From: Anaerolineales bacterium
GTDB taxonomy: Bacteria; Chloroflexota; Anaerolineae; Anaerolineales; Villigracilaceae
Length of the DNA: 64,000 nt
Reading direction: 5' to 3'
Assembly (NCBI GenBank): GCA_023382595.1
Contig: JAHDWB010000001.1
Coordinates: 682,001 to 746,000 of the forward strand
Numbering within the stretch: position 1 is the first letter of the stretch; every line of letters begins with the position of its first letter. The translations under genes and the position numbers were made by a program. The notes beneath the pieces are model-generated. The model saw nothing but the letters and a program-made list of their open reading frames with translations, made no database searches and was not told where the DNA came from. This document shows, one piece after another, positions 29,073 to 38,868 of the stretch.

Positions 29073-29108
29073 AGCCCTGCACATTACAGATTTATCATGT
29101 ACAGGGCT
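29073..29108 (-). terminator. hairpin after the GGDEF region/unknown gene
   Basis: AGCCCTG-ACA pairs with TGT-CAGGGCT around a 14-base loop. It lies 50 bases beyond the stop of the 327-residue protein gene and upstream of the GGDEF gene, so it probably separates the two units. Confidence 0.55.
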
Positions 29109-29157
29109 GGTTTGCAAATTTGACGGGTTATGCAAAAACACCCGTCACAAACAGGAA

Positions 29158-30141
29158 TCATACGATCACCTGCTGCGGAGAGACGACATACTGCCACCAA
29201 TTGTTGTGGATGCCATTCCGCCGCCCGGCGACCCGCGGGAAATGGTTGAACCACCATTTGTGGTGCGCGCGGATATCCCCGTTTCCCCATTCGGACGAGT
29301 TCACAATGCGGACGTCGCCTTTGAAGTCCGGAAAGTTCAACAGCCAGTCATAACATTCGCTCGGAACCGGCGTGGGATTGTTCCAGTCGTAATCCGCCTG
29401 ACTGTTCGGGGCGAAATGGATGTTGCCGCAGGCGGCTTTGCCCGGTGCAGTCTTGTCATAGCGGATGAAACGCCGCCACAGGTTCGCGTCGCCGGTCAGT
29501 TTCATGAACGTCCGCTCCATGATCGATTCCGCGCGATGACCATACGACTCGAACATCTCGCCGATATGGCGTTCATAGGAAAATCCCATGATCACAAAGC
29601 GGCGCTTGCTCGCGGATGTATCCGCCAGTGGAGGCGCATTGCACCAAAATGCGCCCGGTCCGCCCATGATGGATTCGTAAAACCCGGCGTGGGGAAAACC
29701 GAAGATCCACACTTCGTCGATCTCGTTCCGCGCCACACGCTGAAGAATATCGAATTTTTTCAGGATGGCGTAATAATCCACTCCCTGCGGCATGTGCGGC
29801 GGGGTGACGCGGTTCACAACATCGAGATAAGCCTGCGGCGTGTACTGAAACCCATCCGTCTTGGCTGGGAACTCATCCACATTGATACGCTGGACGATCT
29901 CATAACGTGCAAGTCCTTTGCTGACCTCGAGCAGGTCCGCCATGAAGCCGGTCATCAGATCGGACGGGTTGTACCACTTCATCTTCTGTGAAAGCGTGAT
30001 GCCCGTGGATGTATCCATGACGGGATCGTACACAATGACCAGCACTCTGCTGCGGGTGATCGAAGCCGGTTCGACAATGCTATCGGCGGGATAGCGCGCG
30101 GGGCGGAAAAGTTTCAGAAAAAAATCAAAAATGCCAGCCAT
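29158..30141 (-). CDS. conserved protein of unknown function
   Basis: The product has 327 residues and I do not recognise the family. No signal peptide or membrane helix is visible apart from a short hydrophobic start (MAGIFDFFLKLF). Conserved-looking segments include DEVWIFGFPHAGFYESIMGGPGAFWCNAPP, GFSYERHIGEMFESYGHRAE and the histidine/tryptophan-rich end AHHKWWFNHFPRVAGRRNGIHNNWW. The many Trp, His and Asp residues suggest an enzyme or carbohydrate-binding fold, but this is a guess. It lies 14 bases after the 803-residue membrane protein gene and is likely co-transcribed with it. Confidence 0.55.
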   Translation of the reverse strand: MAGIFDFFLKLFRPARYPADSIVEPASITRSRVLVIVYDPVMDTSTGITLSQKMKWYNPSDLMTGFMADLLEVSKGLARYEIVQRINVDEFPAKTDGFQYTPQAYLDVVNRVTPPHMPQGVDYYAILKKFDILQRVARNEIDEVWIFGFPHAGFYESIMGGPGAFWCNAPPLADTSASKRRFVIMGFSYERHIGEMFESYGHRAESIMERTFMKLTGDANLWRRFIRYDKTAPGKAACGNIHFAPNSQADYDWNNPTPVPSECYDWLLNFPDFKGDVRIVNSSEWGNGDIRAHHKWWFNHFPRVAGRRNGIHNNWWQYVVSPQQVIV

Positions 30142-30155
30142 ATCGTCTCCTCACT

Positions 30156-32567
30156 CTAAGGCATGTTGACCGCAAAATAGACCTGTCCATTCACGGCAAG
30201 ATACAGTACATGGTCCGGGCTGACCGCCACCGCGCCGATCGCCCCAATGGGAATCGGATTATTCTCCCCGGTCGTCGGGCGGAACTGGGTCTGCAATTCA
30301 AGCAAACGCGGTGAGAACCGCATCACGCTCTGTCCCGTCGCATCCAGCAGCAGGATGGACGGATCTGGAGGCGCAGCGAACAGGATCTGGGTGAAATTGG
30401 CGGCGCCGAACAGGTCAGTATCTTGATAAGCTTGGAACGGATTCTCCATCTGCAGCGGGTCCTGACAGTTCGACGAACTGGCGGTGATGCGGCTGTAGGA
30501 ACAACTGGAGAGACGTCCATCCGAGTGAAGCATATACATTTCATCGCCGGAGATGATAAAGTCGATCACATCCTGTGTCGGCGTCTGCTGACCAAAAAAG
30601 AAGTACGGACTTTCCGTATATGTTCCATCCCTGCCGTTATAGACCCACGCCGCGCGCGATTGGGCGTCCAGCACATACAGGGTTCCGCCGTCCATCGCAA
30701 AACCGGTCACGCGCCCCCAATTCGTGTCCGGTGGAGGCAGGCGCATGGCTTGCGCCGTCTGTCCCGGCGCGCAATACAGCAGGGTACCGTTCGCATCGAT
30801 GCCGAGCAGCGTGGCATTGATCACATTGACCGAAGGCAAAGCAAGAATATCCACCAGCGCACCGACAGTGGTATTACCGTAAACGCCCTGCTTACAGATA
30901 AAGGTATCATCCCGTTGGAACCCGCGCCCTCCGGCGGCTGGAACCGCGCGCAGCACCTCGCCGTTTTCGGCATTGAGCATGTAAATATCCCGCTCGCTTG
31001 CCACGATACGGCTGATGTCGATGTTCAACCGATTGCTGAACGCGGGATTGAACTGCATGCGCGTGATACCGAGCAGCACATCAAGATTACGCTCCGCCTC
31101 ATTCTTAAGGGCGGCTGTATCGGTGGTCTGACGGTGTTCCTCCGCCCGCGCCACGTTCAATAACACATTCTCCCAAGCCTTTTTCTGCTCGACCGGATCG
31201 CTCAACGCCGCCGCCTGCTGGCGGATCTGCTGAGCCTGACGCAAATACGCATCATACTGCTCACTGCGACCAAAGCGCAGGTACATCACGCTGGCAAGCG
31301 TCACCACGATCAACGGAATGAGGATCGCCATGACCGCCATCAAATTTGTGGAGGGGACGGTCGTCTCCGCGGTTACTTCCGGGTTGGGCAGCAGGCGCGG
31401 CAGGAAATTGCGCAGACGTTCACCCAGTGTCTCGCTCCAGCGGCGAATGGACTGCATCCCCGTCACTGCCGCTTTTGCCGCCTGTCTCGCCTGCATGGAC
31501 GGTTCACGCGGCGTTTGGGGAACTTCTTCGTGAACGGGTTCCGGCTCCTGCGCCTCGACCTGTTCCGCCATGCTCTCTGCAATATCTTCTATTTCTTCTT
31601 CAGGTTCTAACTCCCGCGGCGGTTCCTCCTCCACAGGTTTTGGCTTCGCCCGCGGAATGGAAGCTGGGAATTCGCGCGGCGTGGATTGGTGCGGCAGGTT
31701 CGCCAGTGGATCGGGAGTCTGTGATGGAGGCGGCGCTTCCTTTTCCTCGGGAGGGATGGCGTATGCGGAGGGTTGCAGGACATGCCCGGGCGTGGATTCC
31801 GTTTCTTTCGCGGCAGGCAGGCTTGGGCTTAAGTCCGGAGGCGGGGCTTCTTCCTTCTCCTCCTCCCTCGGCGCGGACGAAGGTCCTGTCACAAAATGGA
31901 TCAAGCCCGTCCCATTGGTCGCCTGCATCAGCACAGCGTTCAGGTCTTCGCTGGTCAGCGCGGCGAGACGGCGGCGCATCACTTCGAGCGAGGATGGCTT
32001 TGCGTCATCGAGCGGCGCAACCCAGGCACTTGGAACGCGCCCGCAAAAAAGAAGCAGGTCACCCGCCTCGATGCTGGTCTGCGCGTAATGGATATGGATA
32101 CTCTGGCTTGACCCCAAGCCCTTGCCCGAAATGGCGGGCTCGAAAAAGTGACGCGACTCGCGCGCGCCGAACCAATAAGCGTGCATCGGTCCGCTGAAGG
32201 AAAAGGTGCATTGCCCCTCGCGGAAGGCGGCAAGCAGCAGCCAGCCCAGCACATATTTGCCCTGGCTGCTCGTAGACATATTACGCTCGAGCAGGGTCTT
32301 GTTGACATGGTCGGTGGCGGCGCGCAGGGCGCTGGTAAGCGCGCGCGGCGTTTCATAGAAAACGCGCCCCGCACTTTCGGCAACCTGCATATATTCACTT
32401 GTAGTAAACGTGGAATTTCCAGCCAGCACGGAATACACGACCAGACGGTCTTGTTCGCGTCCGCGCGCCGCATTTTTGGGCGGCGTCAGCCCCAGCACGC
32501 CGGGCATCGCCCAATCGTCCCGTCCATTGATGCGATAAAGAGGGGTGAGATGAATATCGAGTGGCAT
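30156..32567 (-). CDS. single-pass membrane protein: PP2C-like N-terminus, Pro-rich linker, propeller-like C-terminus
   Basis: The product has 803 residues. The first ~230 resemble a degenerate PP2C-type phosphatase/regulatory domain (QDRLVVYSVLAG, then AGDLLLFCGR near where PP2C enzymes have their D-G metal site), but key metal aspartates are not convincing. A long Pro/Glu-rich linker (about 235-370) and one membrane helix (about 405-428) follow. The outer part has a short coiled stretch and then repeated beta segments (GTLYVLDAQSRAAWVYNG, DHVLYLAVNGQVYFAV) like a beta-propeller. It is possibly a signalling or surface-sensing protein; function unknown. Confidence 0.6.
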   Translation of the reverse strand: MPLDIHLTPLYRINGRDDWAMPGVLGLTPPKNAARGREQDRLVVYSVLAGNSTFTTSEYMQVAESAGRVFYETPRALTSALRAATDHVNKTLLERNMSTSSQGKYVLGWLLLAAFREGQCTFSFSGPMHAYWFGARESRHFFEPAISGKGLGSSQSIHIHYAQTSIEAGDLLLFCGRVPSAWVAPLDDAKPSSLEVMRRRLAALTSEDLNAVLMQATNGTGLIHFVTGPSSAPREEEKEEAPPPDLSPSLPAAKETESTPGHVLQPSAYAIPPEEKEAPPPSQTPDPLANLPHQSTPREFPASIPRAKPKPVEEEPPRELEPEEEIEDIAESMAEQVEAQEPEPVHEEVPQTPREPSMQARQAAKAAVTGMQSIRRWSETLGERLRNFLPRLLPNPEVTAETTVPSTNLMAVMAILIPLIVVTLASVMYLRFGRSEQYDAYLRQAQQIRQQAAALSDPVEQKKAWENVLLNVARAEEHRQTTDTAALKNEAERNLDVLLGITRMQFNPAFSNRLNIDISRIVASERDIYMLNAENGEVLRAVPAAGGRGFQRDDTFICKQGVYGNTTVGALVDILALPSVNVINATLLGIDANGTLLYCAPGQTAQAMRLPPPDTNWGRVTGFAMDGGTLYVLDAQSRAAWVYNGRDGTYTESPYFFFGQQTPTQDVIDFIISGDEMYMLHSDGRLSSCSYSRITASSSNCQDPLQMENPFQAYQDTDLFGAANFTQILFAAPPDPSILLLDATGQSVMRFSPRLLELQTQFRPTTGENNPIPIGAIGAVAVSPDHVLYLAVNGQVYFAVNMP

Positions 32568-32631
32568 GTAAGATTATCGCTTGATCATCTATCCGAGTAA
32601 GGTGCTGTCATTCAAAATCTTCGCGCTTCAT

Positions 32632-32637
32632 TATACT
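32632..32637 (+). promoter_or_regulatory. -10 box of the FemAB/BcsL-like gene
   Basis: TATACT lies 17 bases before the ATG at 32655, giving a very short leader. The -35 (TTCAAA, 15-base spacer) is weak. Confidence 0.4.
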
Positions 32638-32654
32638 GGTAAAATCTCACCGCT

Positions 32655-33662
32655 ATGAACTACACCCTTCTCAAAGATTTCTCCGAAATCACACCCCAAG
32701 AGTGGAACGACCTGCTGAAAGAATCCATCAGCGACACGCCTTTTTCACGCTACGAATATCAAACTTCATGGTGGAAACACCTCGGCGGCGGCGAATGGAA
32801 GGATGCCAAACTCGTCCTCGTTGCCTCGCGCGAGAATGAAAAACTCATCGGCATCGCCCCGCTTTTCATCGCCGAATACGACGGTCAGACCGCGCTTTTG
32901 CTCAACGGCAGCATCGAAATTTCGGATTATCTCGATCTCATCGTCCGCAAGGATGACCACGCGCGGTTTGTCACCGGGTTATTGGACTTTCTCGCCTCGA
33001 ACCCCGCCGACGCCTGGTCTGCCATCGATTGGTATAACCTCCCCGACGACTCGCCGACCCTCGCCGCCCTCAAAGCGGAATCCGCAACCCGCGGCTGGAC
33101 ATATCACGAAGAGATCTATCGCCCCACGCCGCGCATCGCCCTGAACGGCTCGTTCGATGATTATCTTGCAAATATCGAAAAAAAACAACGCCATGAGATC
33201 CGCCGCAAGATGCGCCGCGCCGCCGAATCAGGGCGCGTCCGCTTTCATGTGATCGATCAAGATGCGAACATTGAATCCGAACTGGACGCCTTCTTCCACT
33301 TAATGATCCAGGACCCGAACAAAGCCCTGTTCCTCAAGGACATGATGCGCGACCAAATGTCCGACGCCCTGCATGCCGCGTACAAAAGCGGCTATCTCTG
33401 GCTCGCCTTCCTTGAGGTGGATGGCGTCAAGGCGGCGGCATCGCTCAATTTCGATTACAAGAATAAACTGTGGGGCTACAACTCCGGCGTCAGCCGCGAT
33501 TTCATGGAACTCTCCCCCGGCTGGGTGCTGCTCGGTCATGTCATCCAATGGTGCTGTGAAAATGGACGCCATGAGTTCGATTTCATGCGCGGGGATGAGG
33601 AATACAAATACCGTTTTGGGGGCGTAAATAGATTTGTGATGCGAGCCAGAATAACAAAATAG
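32655..33662 (+). CDS. GNAT acyltransferase of the BcsL/FemAB-like (Acetyltransf_6) type
   Basis: The product has 335 residues. The two-lobed FemAB/BcsL fold is suggested by TPFSRYEYQTSWWKHLGGGEW near the start, KKQRHEIRRKMRRA at about 177, and the C-terminal YNSGVSRDFMELSPGWVLLGHVIQWCCENGRHEFDFMRGDEEYKYRFG. That end motif is diagnostic of the family involved in cellulose or capsule export and cell-wall acylation. The substrate is unknown. The gene is alone, with its own -10 box and a terminator just at its stop. Confidence 0.82.
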   Translation: MNYTLLKDFSEITPQEWNDLLKESISDTPFSRYEYQTSWWKHLGGGEWKDAKLVLVASRENEKLIGIAPLFIAEYDGQTALLLNGSIEISDYLDLIVRKDDHARFVTGLLDFLASNPADAWSAIDWYNLPDDSPTLAALKAESATRGWTYHEEIYRPTPRIALNGSFDDYLANIEKKQRHEIRRKMRRAAESGRVRFHVIDQDANIESELDAFFHLMIQDPNKALFLKDMMRDQMSDALHAAYKSGYLWLAFLEVDGVKAAASLNFDYKNKLWGYNSGVSRDFMELSPGWVLLGHVIQWCCENGRHEFDFMRGDEEYKYRFGGVNRFVMRARITK

Positions 33663-33688
33663 GGACACGGCGAAGCCGTGTCCCTATT
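33658..33688. terminator. bidirectional intrinsic terminator
   Basis: A 14-bp perfect stem AATAGGGACACGGC with a GAA loop overlaps the stop codon at 33660-33662 and separates the convergent acyltransferase and fumarase genes. Confidence 0.8.
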
Positions 33689-33699
33689 GCAACTGTAAC

Positions 33700-35187
33700 T
33701 TACCCTCCGCCGCTCACACCGCCGACAATCCCCCCGTCTGTCAACTTGCGCAGATCGCTCAGCGCCGATTCGATCTCATCAGGCTTCACAGGGCGGTCCT
33801 CATCGCGGTGTTTCAGCGTACCGGCGTTCGCCTTTTCAATCGCCAGATCCTTGATGGACGCATTCAGCGCCAGCGCTTCCTTCACCAATGCCGCACCTTG
33901 TGAATATCCGATCACGGGATTTAACGCCGTCACGACGATGGCGTTCTTCGAGAGCCAGCCCTCCGCTTTTTCACGGTTGGCGGTCAATCCCTTCACAGCG
34001 CGTTCAGTGAAAGCATTGACCGAACCGATGATGACCTGCATCATCTCGAATAGATTATGCGCAATGATCGGCATCATCACATTCAGTTCCAGTTGCCCCG
34101 CCTGAGCCGCCATTGCCACCGTCGTGTCACAGCCGACCACATGAAACATGGCTTGGTTCAGCATCTCCGCCATGACGGGATTCACCTTGCCCGGCATAAT
34201 GGATGATCCCGGCTGGACAGCCGGCAGGCGGATCTCATCCAGTCCCGTGGACGGACCGGAAGCGAGTAAACGAAAATCATTCGCGATCCGCACCAGCGTC
34301 AAAGCCATGGTCCGCAACGCCGCGGAATAATCCACCGCATCCGACATGGATTGCATCGATTCAAAGAGGTTATCGGATTCGACCAACTGCAAACCGGTCA
34401 ATTCGGATAATTTTTTCACCATGCGGGCATGATATTCCGGATGCGCGTTCAACCCCGAGCCGACCGCTGTTCCGCCGATACCGAGCCGGCGCAACCCCTC
34501 GGCAGAGCGTTCGATGCGCTCCGTATCGCGTTCGATGGCTTTGGCGTATGCGCCAAACTCCTGCCCCAGCCGCACGGGAACGGCATCCTGCAAATGTGTG
34601 CGCCCCGATTTGACAATATCATCGAATTCGCGAGCTTTCGCCTCCAGCGCGGCTTGCAGCGCTTTGAGCGATGCCAGCAATTCGCTCTGCCGCCACAGCA
34701 CACCGAGACGAATGGAAGTCGGGATCGTATCATTGGTGGATTGCGCCATATTGACGTGATCGTTGGTGTGCACATAATACTGCCCAAGTTTGCCGCCCAA
34801 TATCTGCGTGGCGCGGTTGGCAATGACCTCATTTGCATTCATATTGTGGCTTGTTCCAGCGCCTGCCTGAAAAGGCTCGCCTACGAATTGATAATCCCAC
34901 TTGCCGTCCATCACTTCTTCCGCGGCTTGGGCGATCGCATTGGTCAACTCTCCGGCGGTGAAATGCTTGCCATCCACCTCGCGGTCATTGAATAATCCCA
35001 GTTCGTGGTTGACAAGCGCCGCAGCGCGTTTGACCGCCGCTATGGACCAGATGAATGCGCGCCACGGACGCAGCCCGCTGATGGGGAAGTTCTCCACCGC
35101 GCGCTGGGTCTGCGCCCCCCATAAAGCCTTGGCGGGCACTTGCACCTCGCCGAGCGAATCCTTTTCCGTGCGAAAATCCTGAGTCAT
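33700..35187 (-). CDS. fumC: class II fumarate hydratase
   Basis: The product has 495 residues from MTQDFRTEKDSLGEV, behind GGAGA. It reversibly hydrates fumarate to malate in the TCA cycle. The superfamily signature GSSIMPGKVNPVMAE, the catalytic SGRTHLQDAVPVRLGQEF, and the GTSHNMNANEVIANRA segment are intact. Length is about 30 longer than usual, including a C-terminal glycine-rich tail GGIVGGVSGGG. The gene is monocistronic. An upstream in-frame extension lacks family similarity. Confidence 0.93.
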   Translation of the reverse strand: MTQDFRTEKDSLGEVQVPAKALWGAQTQRAVENFPISGLRPWRAFIWSIAAVKRAAALVNHELGLFNDREVDGKHFTAGELTNAIAQAAEEVMDGKWDYQFVGEPFQAGAGTSHNMNANEVIANRATQILGGKLGQYYVHTNDHVNMAQSTNDTIPTSIRLGVLWRQSELLASLKALQAALEAKAREFDDIVKSGRTHLQDAVPVRLGQEFGAYAKAIERDTERIERSAEGLRRLGIGGTAVGSGLNAHPEYHARMVKKLSELTGLQLVESDNLFESMQSMSDAVDYSAALRTMALTLVRIANDFRLLASGPSTGLDEIRLPAVQPGSSIMPGKVNPVMAEMLNQAMFHVVGCDTTVAMAAQAGQLELNVMMPIIAHNLFEMMQVIIGSVNAFTERAVKGLTANREKAEGWLSKNAIVVTALNPVIGYSQGAALVKEALALNASIKDLAIEKANAGTLKHRDEDRPVKPDEIESALSDLRKLTDGGIVGGVSGGG

Positions 35188-35293
35188 GGCATCTCCAAGA
35201 ATATTTTTTCCTATTTTACACCCTTCCCAAAAACCTGTCCGTTTTTCAAAAGAATAGGAAATTTGACACTCGGTTTCCGCCATGGACATGTTA

Positions 35294-35299
35294 TATAAT
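35294..35299 (+). promoter_or_regulatory. -10 box of the histidine kinase gene
   Basis: TATAAT lies 6 bases before the chosen ATG at 35306. It argues against the upstream ATG at 35282 and for a leaderless message. Confidence 0.45.
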
Positions 35300-35305
35300 C
35301 GTTAT

Positions 35306-38300
35306 ATGTTTGACCGCTTTCGCCGCCTGTTTGCCGCACCCATCTTTCCAGACGAGGAGAAAACGCGCAACTCGAAGATCATCAACGCATTTGGGTGGGT
35401 TGTCATCTTCGTCCTGCTTGTCCTCTACATTTCACGCTGGGTGAGCGGGGAATGGCTGAGTTATTCCTCCCGTTATATCTTTCCGATCCTCATTCTGATT
35501 GTATTCATGTCGCTGTTTACGCTCCGCCGGGGATATGTGCGCGGTGCAGGCATCTTTTTAGTGATATTCATCTGGCTGGGACTCACATATCAAGCCTCGC
35601 AATCGAACGGGCTTCGCGATGTCGCCACCATGTCCTATCTCGCCATCATCCTGCTGGCGGGGCTCCTACTCGGCTGGCGGGAAGGTTTATTAACGGGCAT
35701 ATTCAGCCTGGCAATGCTGTGGTATTTCGCTTTTCAGGAACAGCAGGGCATTTATCAATTTCGAATGGACCCTCCCCTCAGTTTTGCGCGCGACCTGACC
35801 GCCGTTTTCATCGCCACCGGATTTCTCGTCTATCTCCTGATTCATAACCTGAACCGTTCGCTCACAGATGCGCGCCTCGAATTAAAGGAACGCCTGCGGG
35901 TGGATGAGAAACTCCAGATCCAAACCCAATACCTGACCGCGCTTCACGAAACCGCCCTGGGGTTGGTCAACCGGCTTGAGCTTAATCCACTCCTTGTCTC
36001 CATTCTCGAACGCGTTAGTGTCCTGCTGGACACCCCTCATGTTGGAATTGACCTGCTAACCCCGGACGAATCCGCACTCAGACAGGAGTTGGGCAAAGGT
36101 ATTTTTTTAAAGTCAAATGGGGTCACAACACAAAAAGGGCATGGACTTGTGGGGAAAATCTGGGAAAGTGGAAAGACCGTCTACACGCAGAATTACAGCC
36201 AATATTCCCACAAACGGGATGAAGCCCAGGATGCGGGTTTTGGAGCGGTGATCGGAGCCCCTCTTAAGTCTGGGGAAAAAGTTCTGGGGGTACTCGTCGT
36301 TGCCCACATGGATAAACAAAAAGATTTCACCTCGGAGCAGGCAACCCTGCTGGAGAGACTCGCTGCACTCGCTTCGGTCGCCATCGACAATGCCCGTCTC
36401 TATGAAAAGGCGCAATCTGAAATTGTGGAACGCAGGCTGGTCGAAAAGGACCTGCGCTCCAGCGAGGAACGCTTCCGCAAGGTATTCAACAACAGCAACA
36501 TCGCAATCGTAATTGTCACCCTCGATAACGGTATTTTTTTGGAAGGCAATAATGCGTTCTGGCAATTATCCGGTCTTTCTCCCCAAGCCGCGCTCGGACA
36601 TTCATCCCTTGAATTCGACCTGTGGAAAAGCTCCGAGGACCGCGACGCGTTCGTGCAGGAACTGCTTGCAAAAGGTTCCCTCCAAAATGTAGAGGTCGAA
36701 TTCAAAAACAAGGACCTCCCAGGCAAGACATCCCTTGCCTACTATGAACTGATCAGCATCAAGGAACAACCCTGCATCCTGTGCATGTTCTACGATGTAA
36801 CGGAGCAGAGGCAGGCGGAGCGCGCCTTCCGGGAAAGCGAGGAACGCTTCCGCAAGGTCTTTCATGCCAGTCCGGTGGCGATCTGCATCACCACCCTCGA
36901 AGAAGGGATCCTGCTCGACGCCAATGACGCCTATTGGAATATGAGCGGCTATGAACCCGAAACATCCCTTGGACGATCGGCGGAGGAACGTGAACTCTGG
37001 GATTCGACGGATGACCGCCGCGAATTTGTGGAAAAACTAAAAACCAACCGCTCCGTTTTCAACCCAAACTACGAGTTCTTTGACGTGTTGGGAAATCGCC
37101 GCAGCGTAAACGCTTTTTATGAGTTGATCGAACTTAACGGACAAACCTGCATCCTATCCATGTTCTATGACATCACCGAGCAAAAGAAGGCGCAGGATGC
37201 CCTGCAGAGCGCGGAAGCGCGGACACGCGCCATCCTCAACGCAATTCCCGATATGATCTTCGAAGTGTCGAAGGATGGTGTCTTTTTGGATTTTATGGCT
37301 TCCGCCGGGCTTTCCCCCGCCATGGACACCTCGAGGTTTATCGGCAAAAATATCTTGGAATTATTCCCCTCCTCCATCGCCAAACAGACCCTGTTTGCGC
37401 TCGAACGCGCTATTGCTTCGGGACAATTGCATGCATTCGAATACGGGATGCCGCCCGGGGAGGAGACCCAATTCTTCGAGGCGCGTGTCGCTGCGGTAAC
37501 ATCCGAATCAGCCATTATCATGGTGCGCGACATCAGCCAACGCAAATGGGTGGAGACCGAACGCGAAAAGTTGATCAATGAACTCGAGAACAAGAACGCC
37601 GAATCCGAAACCCTGCGCGAGAGCATGGCGATCATCGTCGAGACACTGGATGAGAACAAAGCGGTCAGCCTCATCCTTGAGCAGCTCGAAAAAGTGATCC
37701 CGTACGACAGCGCCTCCGTCCAGTTGTTGCGCGGAAATAATGACATATTGGAGATCGTCAGCACGCGCAGGCTGGAACCGCCCGAAGAGCACATCGGGCT
37801 AAAATTCAAGGTGGATGAAGACGAACCATCCCATGTGCTCCTGACCGAACAGATATCCTACATGCTCATCGAAGATGTACAGAAAACGAACCCGATCTTC
37901 CACGATGCATCCATCCACCAACAGATCCGCTCGTGGATGGCGATCCCGTTACGGGTGAAGGGTCAACCCATCGGCATCATCGCACTGGACGGTCACCGTG
38001 TCGGTCAATTCTCCAAAAAGGATGCGGAACTTGCGGTGACCTACGCCAACCAGGTTGCCATCGCGCTCGAAAATGCCCGGCTGTTCAGCGAATTGCAGAC
38101 GGAACTGGCGGAACGAAAGCGCCTGATCGAAGAACTCGAAAACAAGAATGCCGAACTGGAACGCTTCTCCTACACAGTTTCTCACGACCTGAAATCCCCG
38201 CTCATCACCATCAAAGGCTTCCTCGGCTTCCTGGAAAAGGACGCCACCACCGGCAACGTCGCCCGGCTGCGGAACGATATTCAGCGCATCGCCGATGCCA

Positions 38301-38827
38301 CCGACAAAATGCAATCCCTGCTCAATGAACTGCTTGAACTCTCACGGGTCGGGAGGCTGGTCAACCCGCATCAGACCATATCCTTTAACGAGATCGTCGA
38401 CGATGCGCTTGCCATTGTGCATGGGCGTCTGCAGGAAAATTCGGTGCAGGTGAAAGTGCAGGAGAACATGCCAACAGTGCACGGCGACCGCCCGCGATTG
38501 TTCGAAATTATGCAAAACCTGATCGATAATGCCGCGAAATTTGTCACCCCGCAAACCGAACGCCTGATCGAGATCGGGCACGATGGCTACGAAGACGGCA
38601 ACCCCATCTTCTTCGTCAGGGATAACGGCATCGGTATCGATCCCATCCACCACGACCGTATCTTTGGGTTATTCAACAAACTTGATGTCGACTCGGACGG
38701 TACAGGCGTGGGGCTTGCCCTCGTGAAGAGAATCATCGAGGTCCACAAATGCAGGATCTGGGTCCAGAGCGAAGCGGGAAAAGGGGCAACGTTCTACTTC
38801 ACGCTTCCGGCGGGACCCGAATCCTGA
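35306..38827 (+). CDS. membrane sensor histidine kinase (TM-GAF-PAS-PAS-PAS-GAF-HisKA-HATPase)
   Basis: The product has 1173 residues. Five or six helices lie in residues 25-185. A GAF domain follows (about 205-365), then three PAS domains (first two opening with SEERFRKVF), a second GAF (about 765-930, PYDSASVQLLRG), and the HisKA box FSYTVSHDLKSPL with the phospho-acceptor His960. The HATPase domain has EIMQNLIDNAAKF, DNGIGID and GTGVGLAL. It should autophosphorylate in response to several inputs. No response regulator is adjacent, so it is an orphan kinase. The second GAF resembles one in the GGDEF protein at 25.9 kb. Confidence 0.92.
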   Translation: MFDRFRRLFAAPIFPDEEKTRNSKIINAFGWVVIFVLLVLYISRWVSGEWLSYSSRYIFPILILIVFMSLFTLRRGYVRGAGIFLVIFIWLGLTYQASQSNGLRDVATMSYLAIILLAGLLLGWREGLLTGIFSLAMLWYFAFQEQQGIYQFRMDPPLSFARDLTAVFIATGFLVYLLIHNLNRSLTDARLELKERLRVDEKLQIQTQYLTALHETALGLVNRLELNPLLVSILERVSVLLDTPHVGIDLLTPDESALRQELGKGIFLKSNGVTTQKGHGLVGKIWESGKTVYTQNYSQYSHKRDEAQDAGFGAVIGAPLKSGEKVLGVLVVAHMDKQKDFTSEQATLLERLAALASVAIDNARLYEKAQSEIVERRLVEKDLRSSEERFRKVFNNSNIAIVIVTLDNGIFLEGNNAFWQLSGLSPQAALGHSSLEFDLWKSSEDRDAFVQELLAKGSLQNVEVEFKNKDLPGKTSLAYYELISIKEQPCILCMFYDVTEQRQAERAFRESEERFRKVFHASPVAICITTLEEGILLDANDAYWNMSGYEPETSLGRSAEERELWDSTDDRREFVEKLKTNRSVFNPNYEFFDVLGNRRSVNAFYELIELNGQTCILSMFYDITEQKKAQDALQSAEARTRAILNAIPDMIFEVSKDGVFLDFMASAGLSPAMDTSRFIGKNILELFPSSIAKQTLFALERAIASGQLHAFEYGMPPGEETQFFEARVAAVTSESAIIMVRDISQRKWVETEREKLINELENKNAESETLRESMAIIVETLDENKAVSLILEQLEKVIPYDSASVQLLRGNNDILEIVSTRRLEPPEEHIGLKFKVDEDEPSHVLLTEQISYMLIEDVQKTNPIFHDASIHQQIRSWMAIPLRVKGQPIGIIALDGHRVGQFSKKDAELAVTYANQVAIALENARLFSELQTELAERKRLIEELENKNAELERFSYTVSHDLKSPLITIKGFLGFLEKDATTGNVARLRNDIQRIADATDKMQSLLNELLELSRVGRLVNPHQTISFNEIVDDALAIVHGRLQENSVQVKVQENMPTVHGDRPRLFEIMQNLIDNAAKFVTPQTERLIEIGHDGYEDGNPIFFVRDNGIGIDPIHHDRIFGLFNKLDVDSDGTGVGLALVKRIIEVHKCRIWVQSEAGKGATFYFTLPAGPES

Positions 38828-38868
38828 TTCGTGATATAACTGGCGTTATCTCATCCGTGGAGGATTTT

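Noticed and set aside
31346-32197. 283-codon plus-strand frame inside the 803-residue protein gene
   Set aside because: It reads the complement of the Pro/Glu-rich linker and gives an Arg/Pro/Ala-rich nonsense protein.
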